Positions 9,322-18,556 are shown, counted from the stretch's first letter. The stretch: 64,000 nucleotides of DNA from Allobosea sp. OK403 (GCF_900113835.1 NZ_FOQV01000001.1:930001-994000); one strand, 5' to 3'. Numbers and translations: made by a program. The notes: generated by a model from the letters alone, not told the origin.

Positions 9322-9367
9322 CCTAAGAATATAGACCTAGCGAGATTGCTAGGTAATATTTCCTAGG
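9322..9367. promoter_or_regulatory. AT-rich palindromic control region with repeated CCTAG/CTAGG words
   Basis: The 285-base divergent gap between the AEC transporter and the lyase gene contains a perfect hairpin or operator ACCTAGC (9335-9341), six-base spacer, GCTAGGT (9348-9354). It is flanked by TCCTAAGAATAT (9321-9332) and AATATTTCCTAGG (9355-9367), which are roughly mirror-related. The AT content is well above that of the neighbourhood. It looks like a dimeric-regulator operator overlapping one or both promoters; the regulator is not in the window. Confidence 0.5.
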
Positions 9368-9461
9368 CATCAAATCTCTATCTCGCCCTGCCCGCATAAT
9401 GGACGATGGACGGGATAGGCGGCCTTCGTCACATTGCGGCATTGCACCATGGAGCCTCGCC

Positions 9462-10511
9462 ATGACCGTCAAGACGCCGCGCCAGTTCTTCCGTCCACTC
9501 GCCATCGGCGCGCCGGAGCCGTTCCGCGAGCTCCCGCTGAAACTGGAACGGATGATCCATTTCGTGCCGCCGCATCTGGACAAGGTGCGCGCCAAGGTCG
9601 GTGAGCTCGCGGGCCAGGTCGATATCGTGCTCGGCAACCTGGAGGACGCGATTCCCGTCGAGGCGAAGCAGGCAGCGCGCGACGGCTTCATCGCGATGGG
9701 CAAGGCCGTCGATTTCGGCAAGACCGGGCTGTGGACGCGGGTGAACGCGCTGAATTCGCCCTGGTTCCTCGACGATATCACCGCGATCATGGCGGAGATC
9801 GGCGGCAAGCTCGATGTCGTGATGGTGCCCAAGGTCGAGGGACCATGGGACATCCATTATGTCGACCAGTTGCTGGCCCAGTTCGAAGCCCGGCACAGCC
9901 TGCCCAAGCCGATCATGATCCACGCCATCCTCGAGACCGCCGAGGGGGTGAAGAATGTCGATACGATCGCAACCGCCTCCCCGCGCATGCATGGGATGAG
10001 CCTGGGGCCAGCCGATCTCGCGGCCTCGCGCGCGATGAAGACGACGCGCGTCGGCGGCGGCCATCCGGAATACAAGGTCATCGCGGATCCTACGACGGAT
10101 GGCGCCCCGCGCGCCGTCGCCCAGCAGGACCTCTGGCACTACACCCTCGCCAAGATGGTCGATGCCTGCGCGGCAGCCGGCATCAAGCCATTCTACGGGC
10201 CCTTCGGCGACTTCGCCGATACCGCCGCCTGCGAGGCGCAGTTCCGCAACGCCTTCCTGCTCGGTTGCTCGGGCGCCTGGACATTGCACCCCTCGCAGAT
10301 CGAAATCGCCAAACGCGTCTTCAGCCCGGATCCCGCCGAGGTCGCCTTCGCCAAGCGCATCCTGGAGGCGATGCCGGACGGCTCCGGCGCTGTGATGATC
10401 GACGGCAAGATGCAGGATGACGCCACTTGGAAACAGGCTAAGGTCATCGTCGATCTGGCAAAACAGGTCGCAGGTCGCGACCCGGCACTTGCGGAACGCT
10501 ACGGGTTATAA
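9462..10511 (+). CDS. HpcH/HpaI aldolase / citrate lyase family, malyl-CoA-lyase-like
   Basis: 349 residues. It matches the CoA-ester lyase (CitE/Mcl) group: [16 protein letters not shown] (about residues 55-70) carries the acidic metal-binding segment, [11 protein letters not shown] (about 126) and [14 protein letters not shown] (about 151-164) supply the glutamate ligand, and [17 protein letters not shown] (about 267) is the family C-terminal signature. Such enzymes cleave malyl-CoA, methylmalyl-CoA or citramalyl-CoA to acetyl- or propionyl-CoA plus glyoxylate or pyruvate with Mg2+. The exact substrate is open. Start at ATG 9462, with GGAG 7 bases upstream. It diverges from the AEC/CoA-transferase pair. 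Confidence 0.87.
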   Translation: MTVKTPRQFFRPLAIGAPEPFRELPLKLERMIHFVPPHLDKVRAKVGELAGQVDIVLGNLEDAIPVEAKQAARDGFIAMGKAVDFGKTGLWTRVNALNSPWFLDDITAIMAEIGGKLDVVMVPKVEGPWDIHYVDQLLAQFEARHSLPKPIMIHAILETAEGVKNVDTIATASPRMHGMSLGPADLAASRAMKTTRVGGGHPEYKVIADPTTDGAPRAVAQQDLWHYTLAKMVDACAAAGIKPFYGPFGDFADTAACEAQFRNAFLLGCSGAWTLHPSQIEIAKRVFSPDPAEVAFAKRILEAMPDGSGAVMIDGKMQDDATWKQAKVIVDLAKQVAGRDPALAERYGL

Positions 10512-10638
10512 TCACTAATTTCAGCTGGAACTTATTGATTTTGACGTATTTGCGACGCAATCCTCAAGCAAGCGCCTGACAATATTTTAGCCGGACATCT
10601 CTTCCGCCTACCCGCTCCAGCATGGACCAAAGCCTACG

Positions 10639-10968
10639 ATGCAAGCACGTTCGGCGAAATTCAGGATCGGACAGGTGGTCAAGCACCGCGTCTATCCGTT
10701 CCGTGGCGTGATCTTCGACGTCGATCCCGTTTTCGCCAACTCGGACGAATGGTGGCTGGCGATCCCGGAGAATCTGCGCCCGTCGAAGGACCAGCCTTTC
10801 TACCATCTCTTCGCCGAGAACGAGGAGACGGAATACGTCGCCTATGTCTCGGAGCAGAACCTCGTGATCGACGAGTCGGGGCGGCCGATCCGCCACCCGC
10901 AGGCCAAAGAATTCTTCCGCCGCGATCGCAAAGGGCAATACCAGATCGATCGCGCCGGGTTGAACTGA
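10639..10968 (+). CDS. hspQ: Heat shock protein HspQ
   Basis: 109 residues of the HspQ / hemimethylated-DNA-binding YccV-like family. The core KFRIGQVVKHRVYPFRGVI and the WWLAIPENLRP-x-KDQPFYHLF segment are diagnostic. In enterobacteria HspQ is a heat-induced specificity factor that enhances Lon protease and affects DnaA stability. The AT-rich 127-base leader (10512-10638) probably holds its promoter, but I cannot point to a sure heat-shock sigma site. A strong terminator follows 45 bases after the stop. Confidence 0.92.
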   Translation: MQARSAKFRIGQVVKHRVYPFRGVIFDVDPVFANSDEWWLAIPENLRPSKDQPFYHLFAENEETEYVAYVSEQNLVIDESGRPIRHPQAKEFFRRDRKGQYQIDRAGLN

Positions 10969-11012
10969 ACTCAACCCGCGACGCACAGAAGCCCGCATCC
11001 ATGCGACCATGA

Positions 11013-11044
11013 AAAAGGCCGGCCCCTCCTGGGACCGGCCTTTT
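11013..11044. terminator. Rho-independent terminator, bidirectional
   Basis: AAAAGGCCGG (11013-11022) pairs with CCGGCCTTTT (11035-11044) around a 12-base interior that can extend the stem. It is A-rich on one side and T-rich on the other, so it works for hspQ on the plus strand and for the convergent IalB-family gene on the minus strand. Confidence 0.85.
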
Positions 11045-11070
11045 CCTTGTGACGTCGTCTCTCCCGCCTA

Positions 11071-11880
11071 TCAGGGCTTGGGAGCAGCTCCCGGGGCCGG
11101 CGCGGCGCCCGGGGCCGAAAGCCCTCCCGGCACGGCAGGCGCCGCTCCCGGGACGCCCGGAGCGGCGTTGGCGCCGCTGCCGCCAAGACGCTGGCGCAGT
11201 TCTTCCTGACGCTTGGCCAACTCGTCCTGCAAGGCCTTCTGCTGGTCCTCGAGCACCTTGGGATCGATCGGCGCGCCGTCGAAACCCTTGGCAAAATCGG
11301 CGAGCGGAATGGAGAAGGAGACCTCGCGCGCGCCCTGGTTCTGGACGCTGATGCTGAGATTGGTGCCCTTCTTCATCGCATTGATGAAGTCGTCCTTGAC
11401 CTGCGCCTCGGCGAAGCAGCCGTTCGGGAAGCAGATCGCATAGCGGCCAGGGGTGGGCTGCGCGGTATCGACGCCGAAGCGGATGCCGGGCTGCAGCAGC
11501 AGGCCGAGCGGCATCAGGAAGCGCACGATCTTGTTGGGATCGCCCTTGACGTCATAGACGGCGACCGCGAGCACCGGCTGGCCCTGGTCGGAGACGAAAT
11601 CGCGCGTGGTGTAGCAGATTTCCTTGTTGGCAGCCTGGTCCTTGCCGCAGACCTTGGTCCAGTTGGTCTGCGAGGGCTCGGGCTTGACCTGAACGACGGT
11701 CGGGCCGGCTGCGGCCTGTCCGCCCTGGGGAGCGGCGGGCTGCTGAGCCGGTTGGGCAGGCTGCGCAGGGCGCTGCGCGGGGCGCGGTGCCTGGGCAAAG
11801 GCGGCGACGGGCCCAAGACCCAGCGCTGCGCTAAGGGCGACGCCCAGGACGCGCGAGGACAAGCTAAACGAAGCGGACAT
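11071..11880 (-). CDS. Invasion-associated locus B (IalB) family periplasmic protein
   Basis: 269 residues. A Sec signal peptide (cleavage near AFA-QA, residue 30) leads into a Pro/Ala/Gln-rich linker (31-60), then the IalB domain with conserved cysteines in TKVCGKD, EICYTTR, YAICFPNGCFAEA. A glutamine/arginine-rich helix (KALQDELAKRQEELRQRLG) and a Gly/Ala/Pro-rich tail (last 40 residues) follow. The family is common in Hyphomicrobiales; the Bartonella member is linked to erythrocyte invasion but most are of unknown role. The repetitive tail is unusual in length. Confidence 0.87.
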   Translation of the reverse strand: MSASFSLSSRVLGVALSAALGLGPVAAFAQAPRPAQRPAQPAQPAQQPAAPQGGQAAAGPTVVQVKPEPSQTNWTKVCGKDQAANKEICYTTRDFVSDQGQPVLAVAVYDVKGDPNKIVRFLMPLGLLLQPGIRFGVDTAQPTPGRYAICFPNGCFAEAQVKDDFINAMKKGTNLSISVQNQGAREVSFSIPLADFAKGFDGAPIDPKVLEDQQKALQDELAKRQEELRQRLGGSGANAAPGVPGAAPAVPGGLSAPGAAPAPGAAPKP

Positions 11881-12120
11881 CTGTCATTCCTTAATCTGCG
11901 AATTCGGGACCACGACTTCGCAAGCCGCGCGCGCCACCATCGACAGCCCAATCGCATATCAGCGCCAGCCACCGCAAGCCGAGCACATCAGGGGTGATTG
12001 AGGCGTTTGCATGACACCTAGCGTCGCCTTTAGCGAGTTCCGTTACAGGATTCCAGTCCGAATAGCTGCGTGACTGCGAAGTTGCCGTGTTATCCTCACG
12101 CACGGGAATCAGGTTTGACG

Positions 12121-13974
12121 ATGTCTTCGCCTCGCATGGGCCGCTCAGCATTGCACACTGCGGCCAAAGCAATCTTCTCTGCATTGACGCTTATCCTGGC
12201 GATGGGCGTGGATTCGCATGCCGAATCGCCCTCCTCTGCCCATGCTATCGCGATGCATGGCGAGCCGGCCCTGCCGCCGGGCTTCGTTCACCTGCCCTAT
12301 GCCGACCCTGACGCACCTAAGGGCGGGCGCATCGTCTTTGGTCTGCAGGGCACGTTCGACAGCCTGAATCCGCTGGTCGTGCTCGGCGTCGCGCCCGACG
12401 CCGTGCCGCGCTACGTCCAGCAGAGCCTGCTCTACCGCTCAGCCGACGAACCCTTCACCGCCTATGGCCTGCTCGCATCCCGCGTCGAGCTCAACGAGGC
12501 GCGGACCCGGCTCGCCTTCGAGATCGACGAGAGAGCGCGCTTCTCGGACGGGACGCCGGTTACTGCCGACGACGTGCTCTTCACCTTCGAAATGCTGAAG
12601 ACCAAGGGCAAGCCGTTCCACCGCTCCAGCCTCGGCCGCGTGACGAAGGCTGAGGCGCCCTCGCCGCGCTCTGTCGTGTTCGAGCTCGGCGACGGCTCGA
12701 ACCGCGAATTGCCGTTGGTGATCGGCGCGATGCCGATCTTCGCCAGGCACGCGACAAACGCGGACACTTTCGGCGAAACCAGCTTCAAGCCGGCGCTCGG
12801 CTCGGGTCCCTATCTCGTCAGCGAGGTCAGGCCCGGCGAGGCACTGACGCTGAAGCGCCGCAAGGATTTCTGGGCCGAGAACCACCCGCTGACGCGCGGC
12901 CTCTTCAATGCCGATGAGATCCGCTACGATTTCTATCGCGACGCCAACGCCTTGTTCGAGGCCTTCAAGGCAGGCCTCTACGACATCCGGCTCGAACCCG
13001 ATCCGACACGCTGGATGACTGGCTATGACGTGCCTGCCGTGCGCGATGGCCGCATCGTGCGCGAGGCGCTGCGCTTCCAGGCCCCCAAGGGCATGACCGG
13101 GCTCGTCTTCAACACGCGCCGGCCAGCCTTCGCCGATGTCCGCGTGCGCGAAGCGCTCGGCATCATGTTCGATTTCGAATGGGTCAACCGCAACCTGTTC
13201 CACGGCGTCTATCGCCGCGCCGGCAGCTTCTTCTCCGATTCGGAGCTGTCGGCGCTCGGCGTCCCCGCCGATGCGCGGGAGAAAGCCTTGCTGGCTGCGT
13301 TTCCCGGCAGCGTGCGCGACGATATTCTCGCCGGGAGCTGGGCGCCGGCTGCAACCGATGGCTCAGGTCGCGACCGCGAGCAGGCCCGCAAGGCGCTCGA
13401 TCTGCTGCAGACAGCGGGATACGAGCTTCAGGATGGGGTTTTGCGCAATCGCAGGACGGCGGAGCCCCTTGCCTTCGAGATCACCGTCACCAACCGGCCG
13501 CAGGAGCGTCTCGCGCTGAACTATGCCGCTTCGCTCGGGCGTCTCGGCGTCGGTGTCAGTGTCAGGCTGATCGACGATGTGCAGTACTGGCGCAGGCTGT
13601 CGGCCTTCGATTTCGACATGATCCAGTGGACATGGCCGGCCTCCGCCTCGCCCGGCAACGAACAGGTCGGCCGCTGGGGCTCGGCCAATGCCGACCGCAA
13701 GGGGGCGCTGAATTATGCCGGCGTGAAATCGCCCGCCGTCGATGCCGCCCTGCAGGCGATTCTGGCGGCGCGCGAACGCGAGGATTTCGTCGCCGCCGTG
13801 CGCGTACTCGATCGGGCGCTGCTCTCGGGCTTCTATGTCGTGCCGCTCTATTACCTGCCCGAGACATGGCTGGCGCGTTCACGCGATGTCACCCTGCCAA
13901 CCCGCAAGCCGGCCTATTTCCTCGCCACCGAAGCTCTGGCGCGCCGCCCGGCGTCGTCGGCACCAGCCAACTGA
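12121..13974 (+). CDS. Extracellular solute-binding protein family 5 (YejA-like peptide-binding protein)
   Basis: About 617 residues from the chosen ATG, with a signal peptide (hydrophobic segment AIFSALTLILAMGV, cleavage near SHA-ES). The mature start HAIAMHGEPALPPGF and YADPDAPKGGRIVFG are typical of YejA, the binding protein of the Yej oligopeptide importer. The SBP_bac_5 core follows, including FSDGTPVTADDVLFTFEMLK (about residues 140-160) and FKPALGSGPYLV. No permease or ATPase genes (yejB, yejE, yejF) follow. A start at 12070 is possible but would put 17 residues before the signal peptide. The next gene begins 10 bases after the stop. Confidence 0.9.
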   Translation: MSSPRMGRSALHTAAKAIFSALTLILAMGVDSHAESPSSAHAIAMHGEPALPPGFVHLPYADPDAPKGGRIVFGLQGTFDSLNPLVVLGVAPDAVPRYVQQSLLYRSADEPFTAYGLLASRVELNEARTRLAFEIDERARFSDGTPVTADDVLFTFEMLKTKGKPFHRSSLGRVTKAEAPSPRSVVFELGDGSNRELPLVIGAMPIFARHATNADTFGETSFKPALGSGPYLVSEVRPGEALTLKRRKDFWAENHPLTRGLFNADEIRYDFYRDANALFEAFKAGLYDIRLEPDPTRWMTGYDVPAVRDGRIVREALRFQAPKGMTGLVFNTRRPAFADVRVREALGIMFDFEWVNRNLFHGVYRRAGSFFSDSELSALGVPADAREKALLAAFPGSVRDDILAGSWAPAATDGSGRDREQARKALDLLQTAGYELQDGVLRNRRTAEPLAFEITVTNRPQERLALNYAASLGRLGVGVSVRLIDDVQYWRRLSAFDFDMIQWTWPASASPGNEQVGRWGSANADRKGALNYAGVKSPAVDAALQAILAAREREDFVAAVRVLDRALLSGFYVVPLYYLPETWLARSRDVTLPTRKPAYFLATEALARRPASSAPAN

Positions 13975-13984
13975 AGGCCAGCCG

Positions 13985-15004
13985 ATGCGGGCAGAACAGG
14001 ACGACGCCGCCTCCGCCCTGCTCGACGGGCTCGACCTCGACACGCTGCTGAAAGCCCTGACCCGCGGCCGGGGATATGAGGCGGCGCTGCGCGACCCACC
14101 GGGACGCCGGGGCTGGAGCGACACGATCCCGACCTCGCTGAGCTTCTTGCAGCTAGAGGAGCGCGTCGACCAGCTCGCGCGATTGCTCGCGGTCAATCAC
14201 GCGCAGCCGGGCGCGACCGTCGCGATCCTGGCGCCGCTCGGTCCGGAGGCGATCGTCGCCATCCTCGCCAGCCTGCGGGCAGGCCTGTCGCCGCTGATGC
14301 TGCCATTGCACGGCAACGAGCTCGAATTGCTGGGACTGATCGAGGCGTCCAGCGCAGTGATGGCGCTCGGCGTCGGCCGTGTCGGGCCGCTGCAGCCGCT
14401 GATCATGCTGCGCAATCTCGCGGTCCGGGCCTTTGGCACGCGCTTCGTGGGCGGTTTCGGGCAGGATGTCCCCGACGGCGTCGCGCCTCTCGATGCGCTG
14501 ATGGCGAGCGCCGGCCTGCATCCGCTGCCCGAACAAAGCGCGCGCCCGGCTCTCCAGGTCGTCAATGCCCCGAGCCTGGCTGGGCCCTTGAAGATTTCCG
14601 AGCGCGACGTGCTCGGCAAGTCGTTGGAGATATCGCGCCTGCTGAAGCCGTTGGCCTCGTCGCGGATCGTGACCACGCTCGTTGGCGGCGACCTCGCTGC
14701 GTTGGCGACCGGGCCGGGCATGGCGCTGCTGACCGGCGTCGAATTGTTGCCGCTCGGCCTGTTCAGCCTCGGTGACCTGCAGGCCTGTGTCGCGGGTGGA
14801 CGCAATGTGCATCTCGTCTTGCCGGGCGCGATGGAGCCCGCGCTGGCGCGCTCACGGCTGGCCGCCGACCCCTCGCTGGCAAGTGTCGTCCTGGTGCACC
14901 GTCCAGGCGAGGGGCGCGCCTTGCCGGCGCTCGACCGGCCCGACCTCGCCATCGTCGACATCGATGTCCGCTCGGCGGCGGAGATCGACGTCAGCAGGCG
15001 CTGA
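13985..15004 (+). CDS. Degenerate adenylate-forming (AMP-binding-like) domain protein
   Basis: 339 residues. Parts look like the N-terminal subdomain of acyl-CoA synthetases: LSFLQLEERVDQLARLLA (about residues 52-69), then PGATVAILAPLGPEAIVAILASLRAGL (about 76-102). Where the ATP P-loop (TSGTTGxPKG type) should follow, the sequence reads QVVNAPSLAGPLKISERDVL, with no Ser/Thr/Gly-rich loop or catalytic Lys. The C-terminal AMP-binding motifs and lid domain are absent. It seems to keep the fold without the chemistry. It starts 10 bases after the YejA-like gene, so the two are probably co-transcribed, and its stop nearly meets that of mfd. Function unknown. Confidence 0.6.
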   Translation: MRAEQDDAASALLDGLDLDTLLKALTRGRGYEAALRDPPGRRGWSDTIPTSLSFLQLEERVDQLARLLAVNHAQPGATVAILAPLGPEAIVAILASLRAGLSPLMLPLHGNELELLGLIEASSAVMALGVGRVGPLQPLIMLRNLAVRAFGTRFVGGFGQDVPDGVAPLDALMASAGLHPLPEQSARPALQVVNAPSLAGPLKISERDVLGKSLEISRLLKPLASSRIVTTLVGGDLAALATGPGMALLTGVELLPLGLFSLGDLQACVAGGRNVHLVLPGAMEPALARSRLAADPSLASVVLVHRPGEGRALPALDRPDLAIVDIDVRSAAEIDVSRR

Positions 15005-15007
15005 CCG

Positions 15008-18000
15008 TCAAGCCGCCTTCTTGCGCTCGGCAATCCGGGCCAGGTCGGTCAACAGGCGGCGCGTGCCCTTGAGCCGCAACTCGGCGGTCTCGAAATCATC
15101 GATGAAGACCACGCGCATGTCTGGGCGCACCTTCGCCAGCGTGCCTTGCTTGGCGACATAGCCCACGAGGCCCTCGGGATTGGCGAACTCATTGTCGCGG
15201 AAGGCGACGATGATGCCCTTCGGGCCGGCCTCGACCTTCTCGACATTGGCGCGTTTGCACAAAGCCTTGATCGCGACGATTTCCAGAAGCTGCTGCACCT
15301 CGTCCGGCAGCGGGCCGAAGCGATCAACCAATTCCGCGCCGAAGGACTGGATGTCGCCATCGTCGTCCAGCGTCGAGAGGCGCTTGTAGAGCGTGAGCCT
15401 AAGCGTCAGGTCGGTGACGTAATGCTCGGGGATCATCACCGGCGCGCCGATCTGGATCGCCGGCGACCAATGCGCGTCGCTCTCGAAATCGACACCGGAC
15501 TTCAGCGCCGCGACCGCCTCCTCCAGCATCTGCTGATAGAGCTCGTAGCCGACTTCCTTGATATGGCCCGACTGCTCGTCGCCGAGCAGATTGCCGGCGC
15601 CGCGAATATCGAGATCATGGCTGGCGAGCTGGAAGCCTGCGCCCAGCGTATCGAGCGATTGCAGGACCTTGAGGCGGCGCTCGGCCTGCTCGGTCAGCTT
15701 GCGGTTGGCCGGCATGGTGAAGAGCGCATAGGCACGGATCTTCGAGCGGCCGACACGCCCCCTGAGCTGATAAAGCTGGGCAAGGCCAAACATGTCGGCG
15801 CGGTGGACGATGAGCGTGTTGGCATTGGGAATATCGAGGCCCGATTCGACGATCGTGGTCGAGAGCAGCACGTCATACTGGCCCTCGTAGAAGGCCGTCA
15901 TGACGTCCTCGAGCTGGCCTGCCGCCATCTGACCATGGGCGATACCGACCTTGGCCTCGGGCACCTGCTTGTCCAGGAAATCCTTGACGTCGGAAATGTC
16001 CTCGATACGCGGCACGACATAGAAGCTGCGCCCGCCGCGATAGCGCTCGCGCAGCAGCGCCTCGCGCACGATCAGCGGATCGAAAGGCGTCACGAAAGTG
16101 CGTACCGCAAGTCGATCGACCGGCGGCGTCGCGATGATCGAGAGCTCGCGCACACCGGTCATGGCGAGCTGGAGCGTACGCGGGATCGGTGTCGCCGTCA
16201 GGGTCAGCATATGGACCTCGGCGCGGAACTCCTTCAGCCGCTCCTTGTGGTTGACGCCGAAATGCTGCTCCTCATCGACGATGACGAGGCCGAGATCCTT
16301 GAACTCGATCGCCTTTCCCAGCAGCGCATGGGTGCCGACGACGATATCCATCGTGCCGTCCTTGACACCCTGCTTGACCGCCTTGAGATCGGCCGCGGGG
16401 ACGAAGCGCGAGGCCTGGCCGACATTGATCGGCAGCCCTTTGAAGCGCTCGGCAAAATTGCGGTAGTGTTGGCGCGCCAGCAGCGTGGTGGGCACCACGA
16501 CCGCGACCTGCTTGCCGTTCAGCGCGCAGGCGAAAGCGGCCCGCAGCGCGACCTCTGTCTTGCCGAAACCGACATCGCCGCAGACCAGCCGGTCCATCGG
16601 CCGCCCCGCTGCCATATCGTCGAGCACGGCATCGATCGTGGCCTGCTGGTCCTCGGTCTCCTCGAAGGGGAAGCGGGCGCAGAACTCGTCATAGAGCCCT
16701 TCCTGCGGGACCAGGCGCGGAGCCTCCTTGAGGGCGCGGGCGGCTGCGATCGCGATCAGCTTGCCCGCCATCTCACGGATGCGCTGTTTCAGCTTGGCCT
16801 TGCGCGCCTGCCAGCCGCCACCACCAAGACGATCGAGCGGAACATCGGTATCCTCCGAGCCGTAGCGCGAGAGCAATTCGATGTTTTCGACCGGCAGGAA
16901 GAGTTTCGAATCCGCGGCATAGTGGATTTCGAGGCAGTCATGTGGCGCCCCCACCGCCGTGATCGTGCGCAGGCCGATGAAGCGGCCGATGCCGTGATCG
17001 ACATGGACGACGAGATCGCCGGGGCTGAGTGATGACAGTTCGGCGATGAAATCCTGCGGCCGGCGCGTCTTCTTGCGGGGACGCACGAGACGGTCGCCCA
17101 GGATGTCCTGCTCGCCGATGACCGCGAGCTTGCCGGCCTCGAAGCCGGTCTCGAAGCCCCAGACGGCGAGCGCCGTCGTGCCGGGCTTGAGATCGAAGGC
17201 GGCGCGCAACGAACCCGTGGTCTGCACGGTCTTCAGGCCGTGATCAGCCAGCACATGCGCCAGGCGCTCGCGCGAGCCTTCCGACCAGGCGGCGAGGATG
17301 ACGCGGCGGCCATCGGCCTGCAGCGCCTTCACATGGGCAACGGCTGCATCGAACACGCTGCCGGCATTGTCGGCGCGCTCGGCGGCGAAGCTGCGGCCCT
17401 GACGCGCACCGAGATCGACGATCAGCTTGCCGTCGCTGTCGGGCAGCTGGAACGGCGTCAATGCAGCGACACCCGCCTGGTCGACGATACCGCGCCATTC
17501 CGCAGGAGAGAGATAGAGCGCATTCGGCAATAGCGGTTTATAGGGCGCACCGCCTGCGCTTGGCTGGTCCATCGCCGCTTTGCGGGCGTCGTAATAATCC
17601 TTGATCAGGCTGATGCGCTCGCCGACGGCATCCTCGGCCTGGGCGTCGAGCACCAGCGGGACATCGGGCAGATAGGCGAAGAGCGTGTCGAGCTTGTCGG
17701 CCAGCAGCGGCAGCCAATGCTCGAGCCCGGCTGGGCGGCGGCCTTCGCTGACCGCTTCATAGAGCGTGTCGTCGCGGCCAGGCGTGCCAAAGGTCGTGAT
17801 GTAGCTCTGGCGAAAGCGCTTGATGCTTTCGCTGGTCATCTGCGCCTCGGACATCGGCACGAGGTCGAGCCCGCGCAATTGCCCGGTGGTGCGCTGCGTC
17901 TCGGGATCGAAGGTGCGGATCGATTCCAGCGTATCGCCGAAGAAATCAAGCCGGATCGGCGCCGGCATGCCCGGCGGGAACAGATCGACGATGCCGCCGC

Positions 18001-18556
18001 GCACGGCGAACTCACCGGTCTCGCGCACGGTCGAGGTGCGCAAATAACCGTTCATGTCGAGCCAGCGCGCGAGCTGCTCGGTATCGACCATGTTGCCCGG
18101 TGCGGCCGAGAAGCTCTCGGAGGCGACCTTGCTGAAGGCCGGCACGCGCTGGAGCGCCGCATTGACCGTGGTCAGCAGCAGGCGCGGCTTGTCGCCGGAC
18201 TTCGTCTTGGCCAGCCGCGACAGCGTCGTCATCCGATGCGCGACGATCGAGGGGGCCGGCGAGACGCGGTCATAGGGCTGGCAGTCCCAGGCCGGGAACG
18301 ACATCACCTCGAGATCGGGCGCAACGAATTGCAAGGCGTTCTCGAGCACCTGCAGGCGCTGGCCGTCGCGGGCGATGAAGACGAGCATGGCCGCGCCCTC
18401 GGCCTTCTTCGCCCGGGCGCGCACGAGATCGGCCAGGATGACGGCGTCGAATCCGTCGGGAACGCTGGCAAGCGTCGGCTTGTCGCCGCGATTCAACGCA
18501 TCGAGAATGCGGTCGCTCTGGAGTTTGGCGAGTTGGGCGGGAGGCGGGATGCTCAT
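15008..18556 (-). CDS. mfd: Transcription-repair coupling factor Mfd
   Basis: 1182 residues. Mfd displaces RNA polymerase stalled at DNA lesions and recruits UvrA for repair. In order: UvrB-like N-terminal domains (PAWDCQPYDRVSPAP near residue 90), the RNA-polymerase-interacting CarD-like domain (SLSPGDLVVHVDHGIGRFIGL, about 510), the RecG-like translocase with Walker A GDVGFGKTEVALRA (about 660) and VDEEQHFGVNHKE (about 763), helicase C (LLSTTIVESGLDIPNAN), and the TRCF C-terminal domain. Full length. Its ATG overlaps the stop of the upstream Imm50-like gene as ATGA, so translation is probably coupled. Confidence 0.96.
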   Translation of the reverse strand: MSIPPPAQLAKLQSDRILDALNRGDKPTLASVPDGFDAVILADLVRARAKKAEGAAMLVFIARDGQRLQVLENALQFVAPDLEVMSFPAWDCQPYDRVSPAPSIVAHRMTTLSRLAKTKSGDKPRLLLTTVNAALQRVPAFSKVASESFSAAPGNMVDTEQLARWLDMNGYLRTSTVRETGEFAVRGGIVDLFPPGMPAPIRLDFFGDTLESIRTFDPETQRTTGQLRGLDLVPMSEAQMTSESIKRFRQSYITTFGTPGRDDTLYEAVSEGRRPAGLEHWLPLLADKLDTLFAYLPDVPLVLDAQAEDAVGERISLIKDYYDARKAAMDQPSAGGAPYKPLLPNALYLSPAEWRGIVDQAGVAALTPFQLPDSDGKLIVDLGARQGRSFAAERADNAGSVFDAAVAHVKALQADGRRVILAAWSEGSRERLAHVLADHGLKTVQTTGSLRAAFDLKPGTTALAVWGFETGFEAGKLAVIGEQDILGDRLVRPRKKTRRPQDFIAELSSLSPGDLVVHVDHGIGRFIGLRTITAVGAPHDCLEIHYAADSKLFLPVENIELLSRYGSEDTDVPLDRLGGGGWQARKAKLKQRIREMAGKLIAIAAARALKEAPRLVPQEGLYDEFCARFPFEETEDQQATIDAVLDDMAAGRPMDRLVCGDVGFGKTEVALRAAFACALNGKQVAVVVPTTLLARQHYRNFAERFKGLPINVGQASRFVPAADLKAVKQGVKDGTMDIVVGTHALLGKAIEFKDLGLVIVDEEQHFGVNHKERLKEFRAEVHMLTLTATPIPRTLQLAMTGVRELSIIATPPVDRLAVRTFVTPFDPLIVREALLRERYRGGRSFYVVPRIEDISDVKDFLDKQVPEAKVGIAHGQMAAGQLEDVMTAFYEGQYDVLLSTTIVESGLDIPNANTLIVHRADMFGLAQLYQLRGRVGRSKIRAYALFTMPANRKLTEQAERRLKVLQSLDTLGAGFQLASHDLDIRGAGNLLGDEQSGHIKEVGYELYQQMLEEAVAALKSGVDFESDAHWSPAIQIGAPVMIPEHYVTDLTLRLTLYKRLSTLDDDGDIQSFGAELVDRFGPLPDEVQQLLEIVAIKALCKRANVEKVEAGPKGIIVAFRDNEFANPEGLVGYVAKQGTLAKVRPDMRVVFIDDFETAELRLKGTRRLLTDLARIAERKKAA

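Noticed and set aside
15146..17032. 628-codon open frame opposite mfd
   Set aside because: It lies wholly on the antisense strand of mfd, is made of Arg/Asp/His-rich low-quality sequence and has no family motif. Long antisense frames are expected in GC-rich coding DNA.
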